Below the pieces are notes generated by a model, which worked only from the letters and a program-made list of their open reading frames with translations, did no database searches and was not told the DNA's origin. Both the position numbers and the translations under genes were made by a program. A DNA stretch of 39,261 nucleotides, from the NCBI GenBank assembly GCA_021734325.1, contig JAIPJF010000026.1:1-39261 (forward strand), given 5' to 3'. Numbering within the stretch: the first letter of the stretch is position 1; each line of letters opens with the position of its first letter. Below, piece after piece: positions 8,583-15,434 of the stretch. Origin of the DNA: Fidelibacterota bacterium (GTDB taxonomy: Bacteria > Fidelibacterota > UBA8477 > JABMPR01).

Positions 8583-8948
8583 AGGATACGCGTAGTAAAC
8601 CGTTAAAACGGTTAGGCTCTTGTCGGTGTTTCCTACCACACCCAACTGAAGTTGGGTGTTAGAGAGAGCAACAAAACATAAGCGCTAACACCCGACGTGT
8701 ATCCGGGGGGATATGGAACATCTAAATAGCACCCGACTGACCTGCTGTATCGAAGTCCCAAGAGGATCGTCAGAAGGAAGACCAGAGTCAGATGGTAGAG
8801 AGAGAACAGAAAATTATGGGAAGTAACACCCAATTTTTATTCGGGATAATATGAAACATCTCAATAACACCCAACTTCAGTTCGGTGGCCAAGAATACCA
8901 TACTAAGGAGAACCGTTTCAACGGTTTAAAGAACAAGGAGATCACATC
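8583..8948. other. Gene-free spacer filled by repeat unit
   Basis: This interval between the lamin-tail gene and the transposase contains the left REP-like unit and nothing else recognisable. An AAGGAG at 8935-8940 serves as ribosome site for the transposase. Confidence 0.7.
8598..8926 (+). repeat. REP-like repeat unit, left flank of transposase
   Basis: Bounded by the palindromes AACCGTTAAAACGGTT (8598-8613) and AACCGTTTCAACGGTT (8911-8926). Inside are the hairpin CACCCAACTGAAGTTGGGTG (8639-8658), a tract with gagagag and aaaacataagcg, and degenerate copies of the hairpin at about 8686, 8825 and 8867. It is a direct repeat of 9383-9573, with extra sequence (about 8730-8865) that the right copy lacks. 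Confidence 0.85.
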
Positions 8949-9383
8949 ATGTCACTACACTCAAAAACGCGTCTATTAATTCACCTGATTTGGAATTGTC
9001 ACAAGCATCAGAAACTAATTAACAGAAATCTGAGTGTGCCTCTAAATGAGTTTATCCGAAGATATAGCCAGGAGCATTCTATTGTAATTATTGCCAGTTT
9101 CGTGAATGGGGATCATGTGCACGCATTGATAGATCTACCCTCAGATCAAAGTATCGCAAATATTGCAAAAGCACTGAAAGGGGCATCCTCTCGCTGGCTG
9201 AATCAACAGGAGGAACAAATGGAGAAATTTTCCTGGGGAAGAGGATATGGGGCATTTTCGGTAAGCGAATCGAATCTGAATCGGGTGATCAGGTATATCG
9301 AGAATCAGGCTGAACACCATCAAACAAAAAGTTATCAGGAGGAATTTGAACTGTTCATCGAAAAGTATGGGCTGGCAGGGTAA
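8949..9383 (+). CDS. IS200-like Y1 transposase, RAYT type
   Basis: A 144-residue single-strand transposase of the HUH/Y1 family (Transposase_17). The metal-binding HUH motif is His56-Val-His58 in NGDHVHALIDLP. The nucleophile is probably Tyr116 in VIRYIENQAEHH, the usual helix position. A conserved FSWGRGYGAFSVS stretch precedes it. The length is normal, so it appears intact. No TnpB accompanies it. It is framed by palindromes, one ending 22 bases before the ATG and one beginning at the stop codon, and by two longer repeat units. This is the arrangement expected for REP-associated transposases that act on extragenic palindromes. An autonomous IS200-group element with unusual ends is the alternative. 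Confidence 0.9.
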   Translation: MSLHSKTRLLIHLIWNCHKHQKLINRNLSVPLNEFIRRYSQEHSIVIIASFVNGDHVHALIDLPSDQSIANIAKALKGASSRWLNQQEEQMEKFSWGRGYGAFSVSESNLNRVIRYIENQAEHHQTKSYQEEFELFIEKYGLAG

Positions 9384-9573
9384 ACCGTTAAAACGGTTAA
9401 GCTCTGGTCTGTGTTTACCGATACACCCAACTGAAGTTGGGTGATAGAGAGAGTGGCAAAACATAAGCGTTAACACCCGACTTGAATTAGGGAGGATATG
9501 GAATATCTCAATAACACCCAACTTCAGTTGGGTGGCAAAGAACACCATACTAGGGATAACCATTTCAACGGTT
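9383..9573 (+). repeat. REP-like repeat unit, right flank of transposase
   Basis: Starts with AACCGTTAAAACGGTT (9383-9398), overlapping the last base of the transposase stop codon. It continues with the hairpins CACCCAACTGAAGTTGGGTG (9424-9443) and CACCCAACTTCAGTTGGGTG (9515-9534) and ends with AACCATTTCAACGGTT (9558-9573), which has one mismatch in the palindrome. Long stretches match the left unit in the same order. Confidence 0.87.
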
Positions 9574-9655
9574 TTCAAGAGCATTCGTGTGACAAATCGC
9601 GCTTCCAAATCGCTCCCCATAGATTACTTTGCCAATAAGAATGACAGGAATATAT

Positions 9656-10759
9656 ATGAAACAATTTTTAATACTGATTATTAGCGCCCTGAGTCTCTTT
9701 GCCCAGATTCCTGACGGATATTATGACGGAACTTCAGGCCTGACTGGGACCTCACTCCAACAGGCGCTTCATGATATTATTGATGGTCACACAGAAGTCA
9801 CTTATACAGCCTTATGGACTCATTATCAAACAACAGATGTGAAACCAAATGGGAAAGTATGGGACATGTACTCCGATGTACCAGGTGGAACACCTGCTTA
9901 TGAGTACACCTTTGTGACTGATCAATGTGGTAATTACAGCGGTGAAGGCAGCTGCTACAATCGTGAGCATTCCTGGCCAAAGAGCTGGTTTAATGATGCC
10001 ACTCCCATGTATACGGATATTTTCCATGTGGTTCCCACAGATGGCACAGTAAATGGAAGACGTAGCAACTATCCTTATGGAGAAGTGGTGAATACAAGCT
10101 GGGAAAGCACCAATGGCAGTAAACTTGGTAGCAATGATCCCAGCCTGGGATATTCAGGGACTGTATTTGAACCCATCGATGAGTACAAGGGGGATTTTGC
10201 CCGTATCTATTTCTATATGTCCACCCGCTATTACGGTGAAGATGGCAGCTGGGACACAAATGATATGGTGACAGGCAGCCAGCTGAAACCCTGGGCACTG
10301 AACATGATGCTTGAATGGCACGTCACGGACATGGTAAGTCAGAAAGAGATCGACAGGAATAATGCCATCTATGGGATACAGCATAATCGTAATCCATTCG
10401 TGGACCATCCTGAATTTTCAAATTCGATCTGGGGCGGGAATTATCCGGTCTCGATTCAATATGAACCTGAAATTAAGCCAAAAGGACTGGAGCTTGTTTC
10501 TACCTATCCCAACCCCTTTAATGCGGGAACCCTGATCGAATTCCAGTTGAACGCGTCAAGCCTTGTAGCCATGGATGTTTTTAATATTCAGGGACAGCTG
10601 GTCAGCCATATCCTGGAGCGATCATTTGTCCCGGGATCCCATCAAATACACTGGTCTGGTGCCGATCAGAATGGAAATGACCTTTCCAGTGGTGTCTATT
10701 TGCTGCGCCTGTCCTCTGCGACCAGCAGCAGCTTTCAACGACTGACTATTTTACGCTAG
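9656..10759 (+). CDS. Secreted endonuclease I family nuclease with sorting domain
   Basis: A 367-residue extracellular nuclease of the EndA/NucM (endonuclease I) family, which cuts single- and double-stranded DNA with a beta-beta-alpha metal site. The signal peptide is about residues 1-17 (ending LFAQ). The catalytic segment CYNREHSWPKSW has His105, and the following HVVPTDGTVNGRRSNYPYGE is the other family block. The last 75 residues (STYPNPFNAGTLIEFQL to LTILR) are a type IX-like sorting domain matching that of the gene at 7317. The ATG at 9656 is chosen over an upstream in-frame start at 9629 because AGGAA at 9646-9650 precedes it and the signal peptide begins there. A role in DNA scavenging is inferred. 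Confidence 0.93.
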   Translation: MKQFLILIISALSLFAQIPDGYYDGTSGLTGTSLQQALHDIIDGHTEVTYTALWTHYQTTDVKPNGKVWDMYSDVPGGTPAYEYTFVTDQCGNYSGEGSCYNREHSWPKSWFNDATPMYTDIFHVVPTDGTVNGRRSNYPYGEVVNTSWESTNGSKLGSNDPSLGYSGTVFEPIDEYKGDFARIYFYMSTRYYGEDGSWDTNDMVTGSQLKPWALNMMLEWHVTDMVSQKEIDRNNAIYGIQHNRNPFVDHPEFSNSIWGGNYPVSIQYEPEIKPKGLELVSTYPNPFNAGTLIEFQLNASSLVAMDVFNIQGQLVSHILERSFVPGSHQIHWSGADQNGNDLSSGVYLLRLSSATSSSFQRLTILR

Positions 10760-10823
10760 GGAAACGATAACGATCTGAACGGTTTTTTGTCTAATGGCTA
10801 AGTCAATTAAAAAGGAAACACCA

Positions 10824-11171
10824 ATGTCTCAGGAAATTACAACAGCAAGCGGTCTAAAGTATGTCGACATCACAGTCGGTGACGGGAAATCACCTTTGAG
10901 CGGTCAGGGGGTTGTTGTCCATTATACCGGAACGCTTGAAGATGGAACAAAATTCGATAGTTCCGTGGATCGGGACAAACCCTTCAGCTTTACCATTGGG
11001 ATTGGTCGTGTTATCCAAGGCTGGGATGAAGGTGTGATGACCATGAAGGTGGGAGGGAAGCGAAAATTGATTATTCCTTCTGAATTGGGTTATGGTGCCC
11101 GCGGGGCAGGGGGCGTTATTCCGCCAAATGCCACCCTTATTTTTGATGTTGAACTGCTCGATATTCGTTAA
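10824..11171 (+). CDS. FKBP-type peptidyl-prolyl isomerase
   Basis: A single-domain FKBP of 115 residues that catalyses cis-trans isomerisation of prolyl bonds during folding. Family landmarks are [36 protein letters not shown] and the C-terminal [16 protein letters not shown]. There is no signal peptide or dimerisation region, so it is probably cytoplasmic. An in-frame ATG at 10794 would add ten residues, but AAGGAA at 10812-10817 is correctly spaced for 10824. It is a stand-alone gene between the nuclease and the toxin-antitoxin pair. Confidence 0.94.
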   Translation: MSQEITTASGLKYVDITVGDGKSPLSGQGVVVHYTGTLEDGTKFDSSVDRDKPFSFTIGIGRVIQGWDEGVMTMKVGGKRKLIIPSELGYGARGAGGVIPPNATLIFDVELLDIR

Positions 11172-11212
11172 TAGAAACACAGATAAATCTCAGTTTGAAT
11201 CCAGGAAATGTA

Positions 11213-11234
11213 GTTTACATTACAGAGTGTAAAC
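11213..11234. promoter_or_regulatory. Candidate operator of the Phd/VapC operon
   Basis: The inverted repeat GTTTACA-N8-TGTAAAC sits 18 bases before the antitoxin start. Phd/YefM antitoxins usually repress their own operon by binding such palindromes, so this is a likely autoregulatory site. Confidence 0.6.
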
Positions 11235-11252
11235 AATGAATGGAAGGCAAAC

Positions 11253-11492
11253 ATGAAAGCAACTGCAAAAGACTTAAGATTCCACTCGAAGGAATTATTG
11301 GATACAGCACGTAGAGGAGAAGAAGTCCTCATCACTTATAGAGGTAAGCCCTACGCAAAATTAGTTCCTGTAACTGGTGAGATTGATTCAGCTCAAAATC
11401 TAGGAAATCATCTATTTGGGATGTGGGCAGATAATTCAGAAGTATCGGATGTAGAAGCATTTGTTGACTCAGCTCGAGAAAGCAGAATCTAA
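11253..11492 (+). CDS. Type II antitoxin, Phd/YefM family
   Basis: A 79-residue antitoxin. The N-terminal half (TAKDLRFHSKELLDTARRGE, then EVLITYRGKPYAKLVPV) is the Phd/YefM DNA-binding fold. The C-terminal part (residues about 45-79) would wrap and inactivate the toxin. GGAAGGC precedes the ATG. Its stop codon overlaps the start of the PIN toxin gene by one base (TAATG), giving coupled translation. The inverted repeat at 11213-11234 is the probable operator. Confidence 0.9.
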   Translation: MKATAKDLRFHSKELLDTARRGEEVLITYRGKPYAKLVPVTGEIDSAQNLGNHLFGMWADNSEVSDVEAFVDSARESRI

Positions 11493-11869
11493 TGCTCATT
11501 GATACTGATGTAATAATCTGGTATTTGAAGGGCAACGAGAAGGCGAAAACTGCGATAGAAAAGCTGCCAACTTTCTCGATCTCAGTGATTACCTATATGG
11601 AACTAGTTCAAGGTATGCGAAATCAGAGCGAGCTTCGTGAATTAAGGAGAGCTCTGAAAAACTGGAAAGCGAATATTTTATACATAGATGAAGAAATTTC
11701 CTCCAAAGCTATGTTCCTAGTGGAAAGGCATTTTTTGAGCGACTCAATGCGACTGGCAGATGCACTAATTGCCTCGACAGCATTGACAAATGGGCTTCCA
11801 ATTCTTACAGCAAATGACAAACACTACAAGGTTGTAAATCAGCTTAAACGAATGGTATTTAGACCATAA
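11492..11869 (+). CDS. Type II toxin, VapC-like PIN-domain ribonuclease
   Basis: A 125-residue PIN-domain protein. The acidic metal-binding set of the family is visible: Asp4 (LIDTDVIIW), Glu37 (TYMELVQG), Asp90 (RLADALIAS) and Asp109 (TANDKHY). VapC toxins cleave tRNA or rRNA and stop growth when the antitoxin decays. The gene overlaps its antitoxin by one base. All catalytic residues are present, so it appears functional. The RNA target cannot be inferred. Confidence 0.92.
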   Translation: MLIDTDVIIWYLKGNEKAKTAIEKLPTFSISVITYMELVQGMRNQSELRELRRALKNWKANILYIDEEISSKAMFLVERHFLSDSMRLADALIASTALTNGLPILTANDKHYKVVNQLKRMVFRP

Positions 11870-12015
11870 GTAGGGCAATCTGGTTTCAAAAGCTTCAAGC
11901 TGAACCGCACGAAGGGGTGTGCCAAATGAATTTCTTGTGGTCGGATACAGTTAACTTGCCAAGCGAGTCTGCTTCAGGAAGCAGCTTAAGCTTAAGGCGA
12001 TATGAGTCTGACTGA

Positions 12016-12333
12016 ATGACGACTGAAGCCTTAAAAGAAGTTCTCGCTGAGCATGCGCTAACCCTACTCTACTTTTCCACACCCAGTTGCAATGTGTGCA
12101 AAGTATTGCGACCCAAAGTTGAGGCATTGCTCAAAGAAGAACCGCCCTGGCATTTTCAATATGTCAATACGGAAGAATCTTTGGAGATCGCTGGTCAGAA
12201 CCTGGTCTTCACCGTCCCCACCATACTGCTTATGGCCGAAGGCCGGGAAATAGCCCGATTCTCTCGTCATTTTGGAATGGGGGAGTTGGAAGGTCCTGTG
12301 CGACGGTATGCTAAAATGTTTGGTGATGCTTAA
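12016..12333 (+). CDS. Thioredoxin-fold protein
   Basis: A 105-residue thioredoxin-like protein. The active-site pair is CNVC in FSTPSCNVCKVLRPKVE (residues about 20-36), in place of the usual CGPC. The cis-proline segment is FTVPTILLM. No signal peptide is seen, so it is likely a cytoplasmic thiol-disulfide exchange protein. The ribosome site is weak. The 146 bases before it contain nothing recognisable. It lies between two toxin-antitoxin pairs with no evident functional link. Confidence 0.85.
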   Translation: MTTEALKEVLAEHALTLLYFSTPSCNVCKVLRPKVEALLKEEPPWHFQYVNTEESLEIAGQNLVFTVPTILLMAEGREIARFSRHFGMGELEGPVRRYAKMFGDA

Positions 12334-12392
12334 CCGAAAAGCTGCTGTGTTAAAAGTCAAATCATTCATCCGAAAGAAGCCGGAGCTTCTGA

Positions 12393-12704
12393 TTATGAGG
12401 AAATGACACGTGCGAGTTGCTTTTTTGAAGCTCCAAGTGCGAGAAGAGATTTGATGATGAGATCGAGTGAAACAGTAGGATCACCGGTTTCGATTTTTGC
12501 CACTCGAGACTGGCTGGAATGGATAAGCTTTGCCATTTCAATCTGAGTCAGATTTTGTTCTGTTCTTAATTTTCTAAGATTTGCACTCAAATTAAGTTTT
12601 AGGTCAATGTATGCGGATTCTTCAGGAGAGAGTCCGAGAAAATCTCCTGCAGAACCAATTTTCCAGCCCTTGCTTTTTAATTTTTTTATTTTCTCTTTAC
12701 GCAT
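12393..12704 (-). CDS. HTH antitoxin, HigA/Xre-like
   Basis: About 103 residues. The C-terminal half holds an Xre helix-turn-helix (NLTQIEMAKLIHSSQSRVAK, then IETGDPTVSLDLIIKSLLAL). It is the second gene of a toxin-first pair, the usual HigBA order, and overlaps the toxin gene. AAAGGAA upstream fits the second ATG (12704) better than the first (12710), which lies only two bases from it. Its role is to neutralise the HigB-like toxin and repress the operon, probably through the palindrome at 13041-13058. Confidence 0.88.
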   Translation of the reverse strand: MRKEKIKKLKSKGWKIGSAGDFLGLSPEESAYIDLKLNLSANLRKLRTEQNLTQIEMAKLIHSSQSRVAKIETGDPTVSLDLIIKSLLALGASKKQLARVISS

Positions 12705-13029
12705 TGTCATATTCCTTTATTCTTTTTTTACACATATTAATAACTTTTTTAGAAGTCTTTTGAGCCTTCTTAAAGAACACCTCAAGAATGACGATAGCAT
12801 CTTCATCAATTCTATAGATTAAACGCCAATTGGTGGTCTCATCATTGATTCTCAGTTCATGACATCTGGTGCCAATAATTGGCATTGGTCTGGATTGAGG
12901 CAGACTCAAGGTTTTGCCCATTTGAAGAGTCCTTAATAGGAATCCAGCTTCAATTCTTGCGGCTGAAGAGAAGGGTGGCGTTTTGACTTCACCGTGTAAC
13001 CAAACGAGAGGTTTGTCATTCCTATTCAT
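12697..13029 (-). CDS. HigB/RelE-like toxin (phage Gp49-like family)
   Basis: About 110 residues of the RelE-superfamily Gp49-like group. Landmarks are PFSSAARIEAGFLLRTLQMG, then the RCHELRIND...WRLIYRIDEDAIVILEVFFKKAQKT core and a Lys-rich tail (KKVINMCKKRIKEYDNA). Such proteins are ribosome-dependent mRNA interferases. A GTG at 13032 directly precedes the ATG at 13029, so the start may be one codon earlier. It precedes and overlaps its HTH antitoxin, so the two are one transcript. Confidence 0.88.
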   Translation of the reverse strand: MNRNDKPLVWLHGEVKTPPFSSAARIEAGFLLRTLQMGKTLSLPQSRPMPIIGTRCHELRINDETTNWRLIYRIDEDAIVILEVFFKKAQKTSKKVINMCKKRIKEYDNA

Positions 13030-13040
13030 CACAATAAAGA

Positions 13041-13058
13041 TATGTCAAATATGACATA
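13041..13058. promoter_or_regulatory. Candidate operator of the HigBA operon
   Basis: The perfect inverted repeat TATGTCA-N4-TGACATA lies 11 bases upstream of the toxin start. This position fits autoregulation by the HTH antitoxin. Confidence 0.6.
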
Positions 13059-13115
13059 ATACAATCAAAAAAATGTCTAGCTAAAAAAGGTTAGATATCA
13101 ATATTATTTTTCTTC

Positions 13116-13205
13116 GTGATCCCGGCACTTGCGTCGGGAGAAGCGATCTCAAACAACGAATGGAATACAGATTCGGAGATTGCCGCATCGTTCGGACTCG
13201 CAAAG
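13116..13205. repeat. Dispersed intergenic repeat, second copy
   Basis: Has GATCCCGGCACTTGCGTCGG, ATCTCAAA and GAGATTGCCGCATCGTTC, recognisably related to the patch at 165-262. It marks the end of the accessory zone, next to the YkgJ gene. Confidence 0.45.
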
Positions 13206-13231
13206 ACTGTGGGGGAGTAGACAGCCCGGAT

Positions 13232-13693
13232 TTATTTAATTGAAATCAAAGTTTCCGGAGAAGGTCCAGAAGGGGTCTCACCGGTCTGCTCCCTGATCGC
13301 CTCGATCTCTTCAAAACTGAATAATTTTCCCTGACCAACCCCCTCACATTCCTCTTCGATCATTTTCCAGCGAAACTTTGATTTAAGATTGGCCTTCCAG
13401 AAGGGATAGGTTCGACACTGGGTGGGACGGGCTTCATAAATGGTGCAGCCGTTCTTGTCGTAAAAGATGCAATTATCGCCATCATTCTTGAAGACATAAT
13501 GACCATCGTTCAATTCCATGTATTTTTTAGTGAAGGCGCTGACACTCAGTTTGAGATGTCTGGCTGCAAAACCCACATCCTCAAGACTGGGATAAACGAA
13601 GCCACCACCCAGCTTGCAACAGGCACCACAGCCTGTACATTCAAAATGCAGGCCCTCTGAATAAAAACGAGATTTTGCCGATACTGGGTCCAT
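13232..13693 (-). CDS. YkgJ-family cysteine-cluster protein
   Basis: A 153-residue protein of the CxxCxxCC family (YkgJ/Fli-B related), thought to bind zinc or an iron-sulfur cluster; the biochemical role is unknown. The first cluster is FECTGCGACCKLGGG and the second NCIFYDKNGCTIYEARPTQC, followed by RTYPFW. The spacing of the cysteines is typical. It begins two bases after the stop of the SDR gene, so the two are co-transcribed. A link between the two products is not established. Confidence 0.88.
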   Translation of the reverse strand: MDPVSAKSRFYSEGLHFECTGCGACCKLGGGFVYPSLEDVGFAARHLKLSVSAFTKKYMELNDGHYVFKNDGDNCIFYDKNGCTIYEARPTQCRTYPFWKANLKSKFRWKMIEEECEGVGQGKLFSFEEIEAIREQTGETPSGPSPETLISIK

Positions 13694-13695
13694 AC

Positions 13696-14460
13696 TTAAA
13701 ATAGACCTTTTACCAGACCGCCATCTACAACCAGGGACTGACCGGTCATGTAACTGGCTCTGGTGGAGGCCAGGAAGGCGATCACGGCACCCAGTTCCTC
13801 AGGCTGACCGAGACGCCCCATGGGGATGTCCCTGGCGATGAGCCGGGGATCTGCCAGATCAGAATGGAGTTCCCTGACCCTTTCAGTTTCATGAATACCG
13901 GGAAGCACCATATTGACAGTAATCCCCTCTCTGGCCACCTGAGCAGACAAAGTCTTTGCAAAGCCTGTTAAACCTGCTCGCGCCGTGTTTGAGAGGATGA
14001 GTGAATCGATGGGTTGTTTTACAGATACTGAAGTGATAAAAATGATGCGGCCCCAACTTTGCTGACGCATGCCGGGGAGAACTTCCATCGCTGAATCTTT
14101 CATTGAGATCAGATTATTATTCAGGGCTGAATTCCACTGTTCCTCGGTGAGTGTGTCCACTTTTCCGACAGGCGGACCGCCATTGTTTGCGATGAGGATA
14201 TCTATGCTTCCCCAGGTATCGTTAATGCTTTTTAATACCTCTGCTCTTGATCGGGCATTACCAATATCACACACAAAACCAAGTACGTCAGCCTGGGTTG
14301 CTGAAACGATCTGTTCAACTGCCCGATCAACACGATCCTTTTTTCTGCTGCAGACGGCGACTCTGCAGCCCTCTTTCGCAAGTTCCATGGCAGCTGCGAG
14401 CCCCAGCCCTGAAGAAGCTCCCTGAACCAGCGCAATTTTCCCATGTATTCCAAAATCCAT
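13696..14460 (-). CDS. Atypical short-chain dehydrogenase/reductase-like protein
   Basis: A 254-residue Rossmann-fold SDR. The nucleotide loop is GASSGLG (residues 14-20) and the NNGG motif is at 92-95. The family Ser is kept (Ser144, ITSVSVKQP), but the catalytic YxxxK is replaced by Ser157-Asn-Thr-Ala-Arg161 (LSNTARAGLTGFAK). This matches a known group of FabG-like proteins with an altered active site whose function is poorly defined. GGGAGG fits the second ATG (14460); the ATG at 14463 is too close to it. The protein is otherwise full length. It may be a non-classical reductase or a non-catalytic binding protein. Confidence 0.87.
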   Translation of the reverse strand: MDFGIHGKIALVQGASSGLGLAAAMELAKEGCRVAVCSRKKDRVDRAVEQIVSATQADVLGFVCDIGNARSRAEVLKSINDTWGSIDILIANNGGPPVGKVDTLTEEQWNSALNNNLISMKDSAMEVLPGMRQQSWGRIIFITSVSVKQPIDSLILSNTARAGLTGFAKTLSAQVAREGITVNMVLPGIHETERVRELHSDLADPRLIARDIPMGRLGQPEELGAVIAFLASTRASYMTGQSLVVDGGLVKGLF

Positions 14461-14605
14461 CATAACCTCCCTGGTGATAAAGACGTTACATTTTAGATCA
14501 ATGGAACGTGTTGGGAAAGGAACAAATCTCCTCTAATCCTGTTCACTTCAGAGACACATCGTCTATATTAGGCGGTTAAAAAAGAATAAAGGAAACTTTT
14601 TATAA

Positions 14606-15244
14606 ATGGATTTTAATACACTATTACTCGCAGTCCCTGCCATCCTGATCGCGCTGACCTTTCATGAATTTTCACATGCCTATGTGGCCTATCGCCTGGG
14701 TGATCCAACAGCCAAGCTGATGGGTCGATTAACGCTAAATCCCCTGGCACATCTTGATCCGATGGGCACCATCATGATCTTTCTGATTCATTTTGGCTGG
14801 GCGAAACCGGTTCCTGTCGATCCTCGATATCTGGGCAATCCGAGGCGGGATATGATGTGGATATCAGCAGCGGGACCACTCATGAATATGGCACTGGCAC
14901 TTGTTTCCGGAATTTTGATCAGAATATTTATCGCCTCTGGTATGGCCAACACCCACATGGGGAGCTCGGCCGGCATCCTTTTCCAGATGCTTTACTTCTC
15001 GCTCTATATCAATCTGGCTCTGGCCTTCTTCAATCTCATCCCCATTCCACCTCTCGATGGATCCAAGATTCTTGCCGGCTTGCTTCCCCATCGCTATGCT
15101 CCAACTCTTTATTTGGTCGAGAGCAAGGGACCCATGATCCTGTTCGGTATCATCATGTTTGGCTGGGTCACCGGATTTCATTTATTGGGGATGGTGATCG
15201 GACCATTTATCAACTTTTTCTCTGGACTTTTTGGTGGGATTTAA
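14606..15244 (+). CDS. Site-2 protease family (M50) membrane metalloprotease
   Basis: A 212-residue integral membrane zinc protease of the short M50 type (YwhC/FtsH-independent group). The zinc motif HEFSH is at residues 20-24 (TFHEFSHAYVAYRLGD), and the third ligand region is NLIPIPPLDGSKIL. About five to six hydrophobic segments are present and no PDZ domain. Members cut transmembrane segments of anti-sigma factors and similar proteins, but no substrate is evident here. AAAGGAAAC lies upstream. Its stop codon overlaps the start of the small membrane protein gene. Confidence 0.92.
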   Translation: MDFNTLLLAVPAILIALTFHEFSHAYVAYRLGDPTAKLMGRLTLNPLAHLDPMGTIMIFLIHFGWAKPVPVDPRYLGNPRRDMMWISAAGPLMNMALALVSGILIRIFIASGMANTHMGSSAGILFQMLYFSLYINLALAFFNLIPIPPLDGSKILAGLLPHRYAPTLYLVESKGPMILFGIIMFGWVTGFHLLGMVIGPFINFFSGLFGGI

Positions 15245-15423
15245 TGCCTGAACTGAAGTATGCAAAAAAGCGTCACCTGAGACGTTTTGAGGCAGTAGAT
15301 CAAAAGCAGAAACGGATCGAATTCCGGCGCTTAACCTCAAGCTACCCCAAGCGGAGTATGCTTGGTCTGATCATTATGGCTGGGATCGTCGGGTATCTAT
15401 TGTATTATTTATCAAAAGTGTAA
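15244..15423 (+). CDS. Small single-pass membrane protein
   Basis: A 59-residue protein that begins on the last base of the protease stop codon (TAATG). The first 38 residues are very basic (KYAKKRHLRRFEAVDQKQKR and onward). One transmembrane helix follows (about residues 39-55, LGLIIMAGIVGYLLYYL) with a short SKV end. GGTGGGA precedes the ATG. The coupling, ribosome site and protein-like composition support a real gene. I do not recognise a family. Its position suggests it could assist the site-2 protease, which is inference only. Confidence 0.7.
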   Translation: MPELKYAKKRHLRRFEAVDQKQKRIEFRRLTSSYPKRSMLGLIIMAGIVGYLLYYLSKV

Positions 15424-15434
15424 AGGTCTTCTCC

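Noticed and set aside
9141..9620. Minus-strand frame of 159 codons across the transposase and right repeat
   Set aside because: Antisense to a gene with clear HUH motifs, and it runs into the repeat unit. No family features.
14857..15423. A 188-codon frame overlapping the site-2 protease
   Set aside because: It is a shadow of the protease for most of its length. Only its last 59 codons, starting at 15244, form a credible gene.
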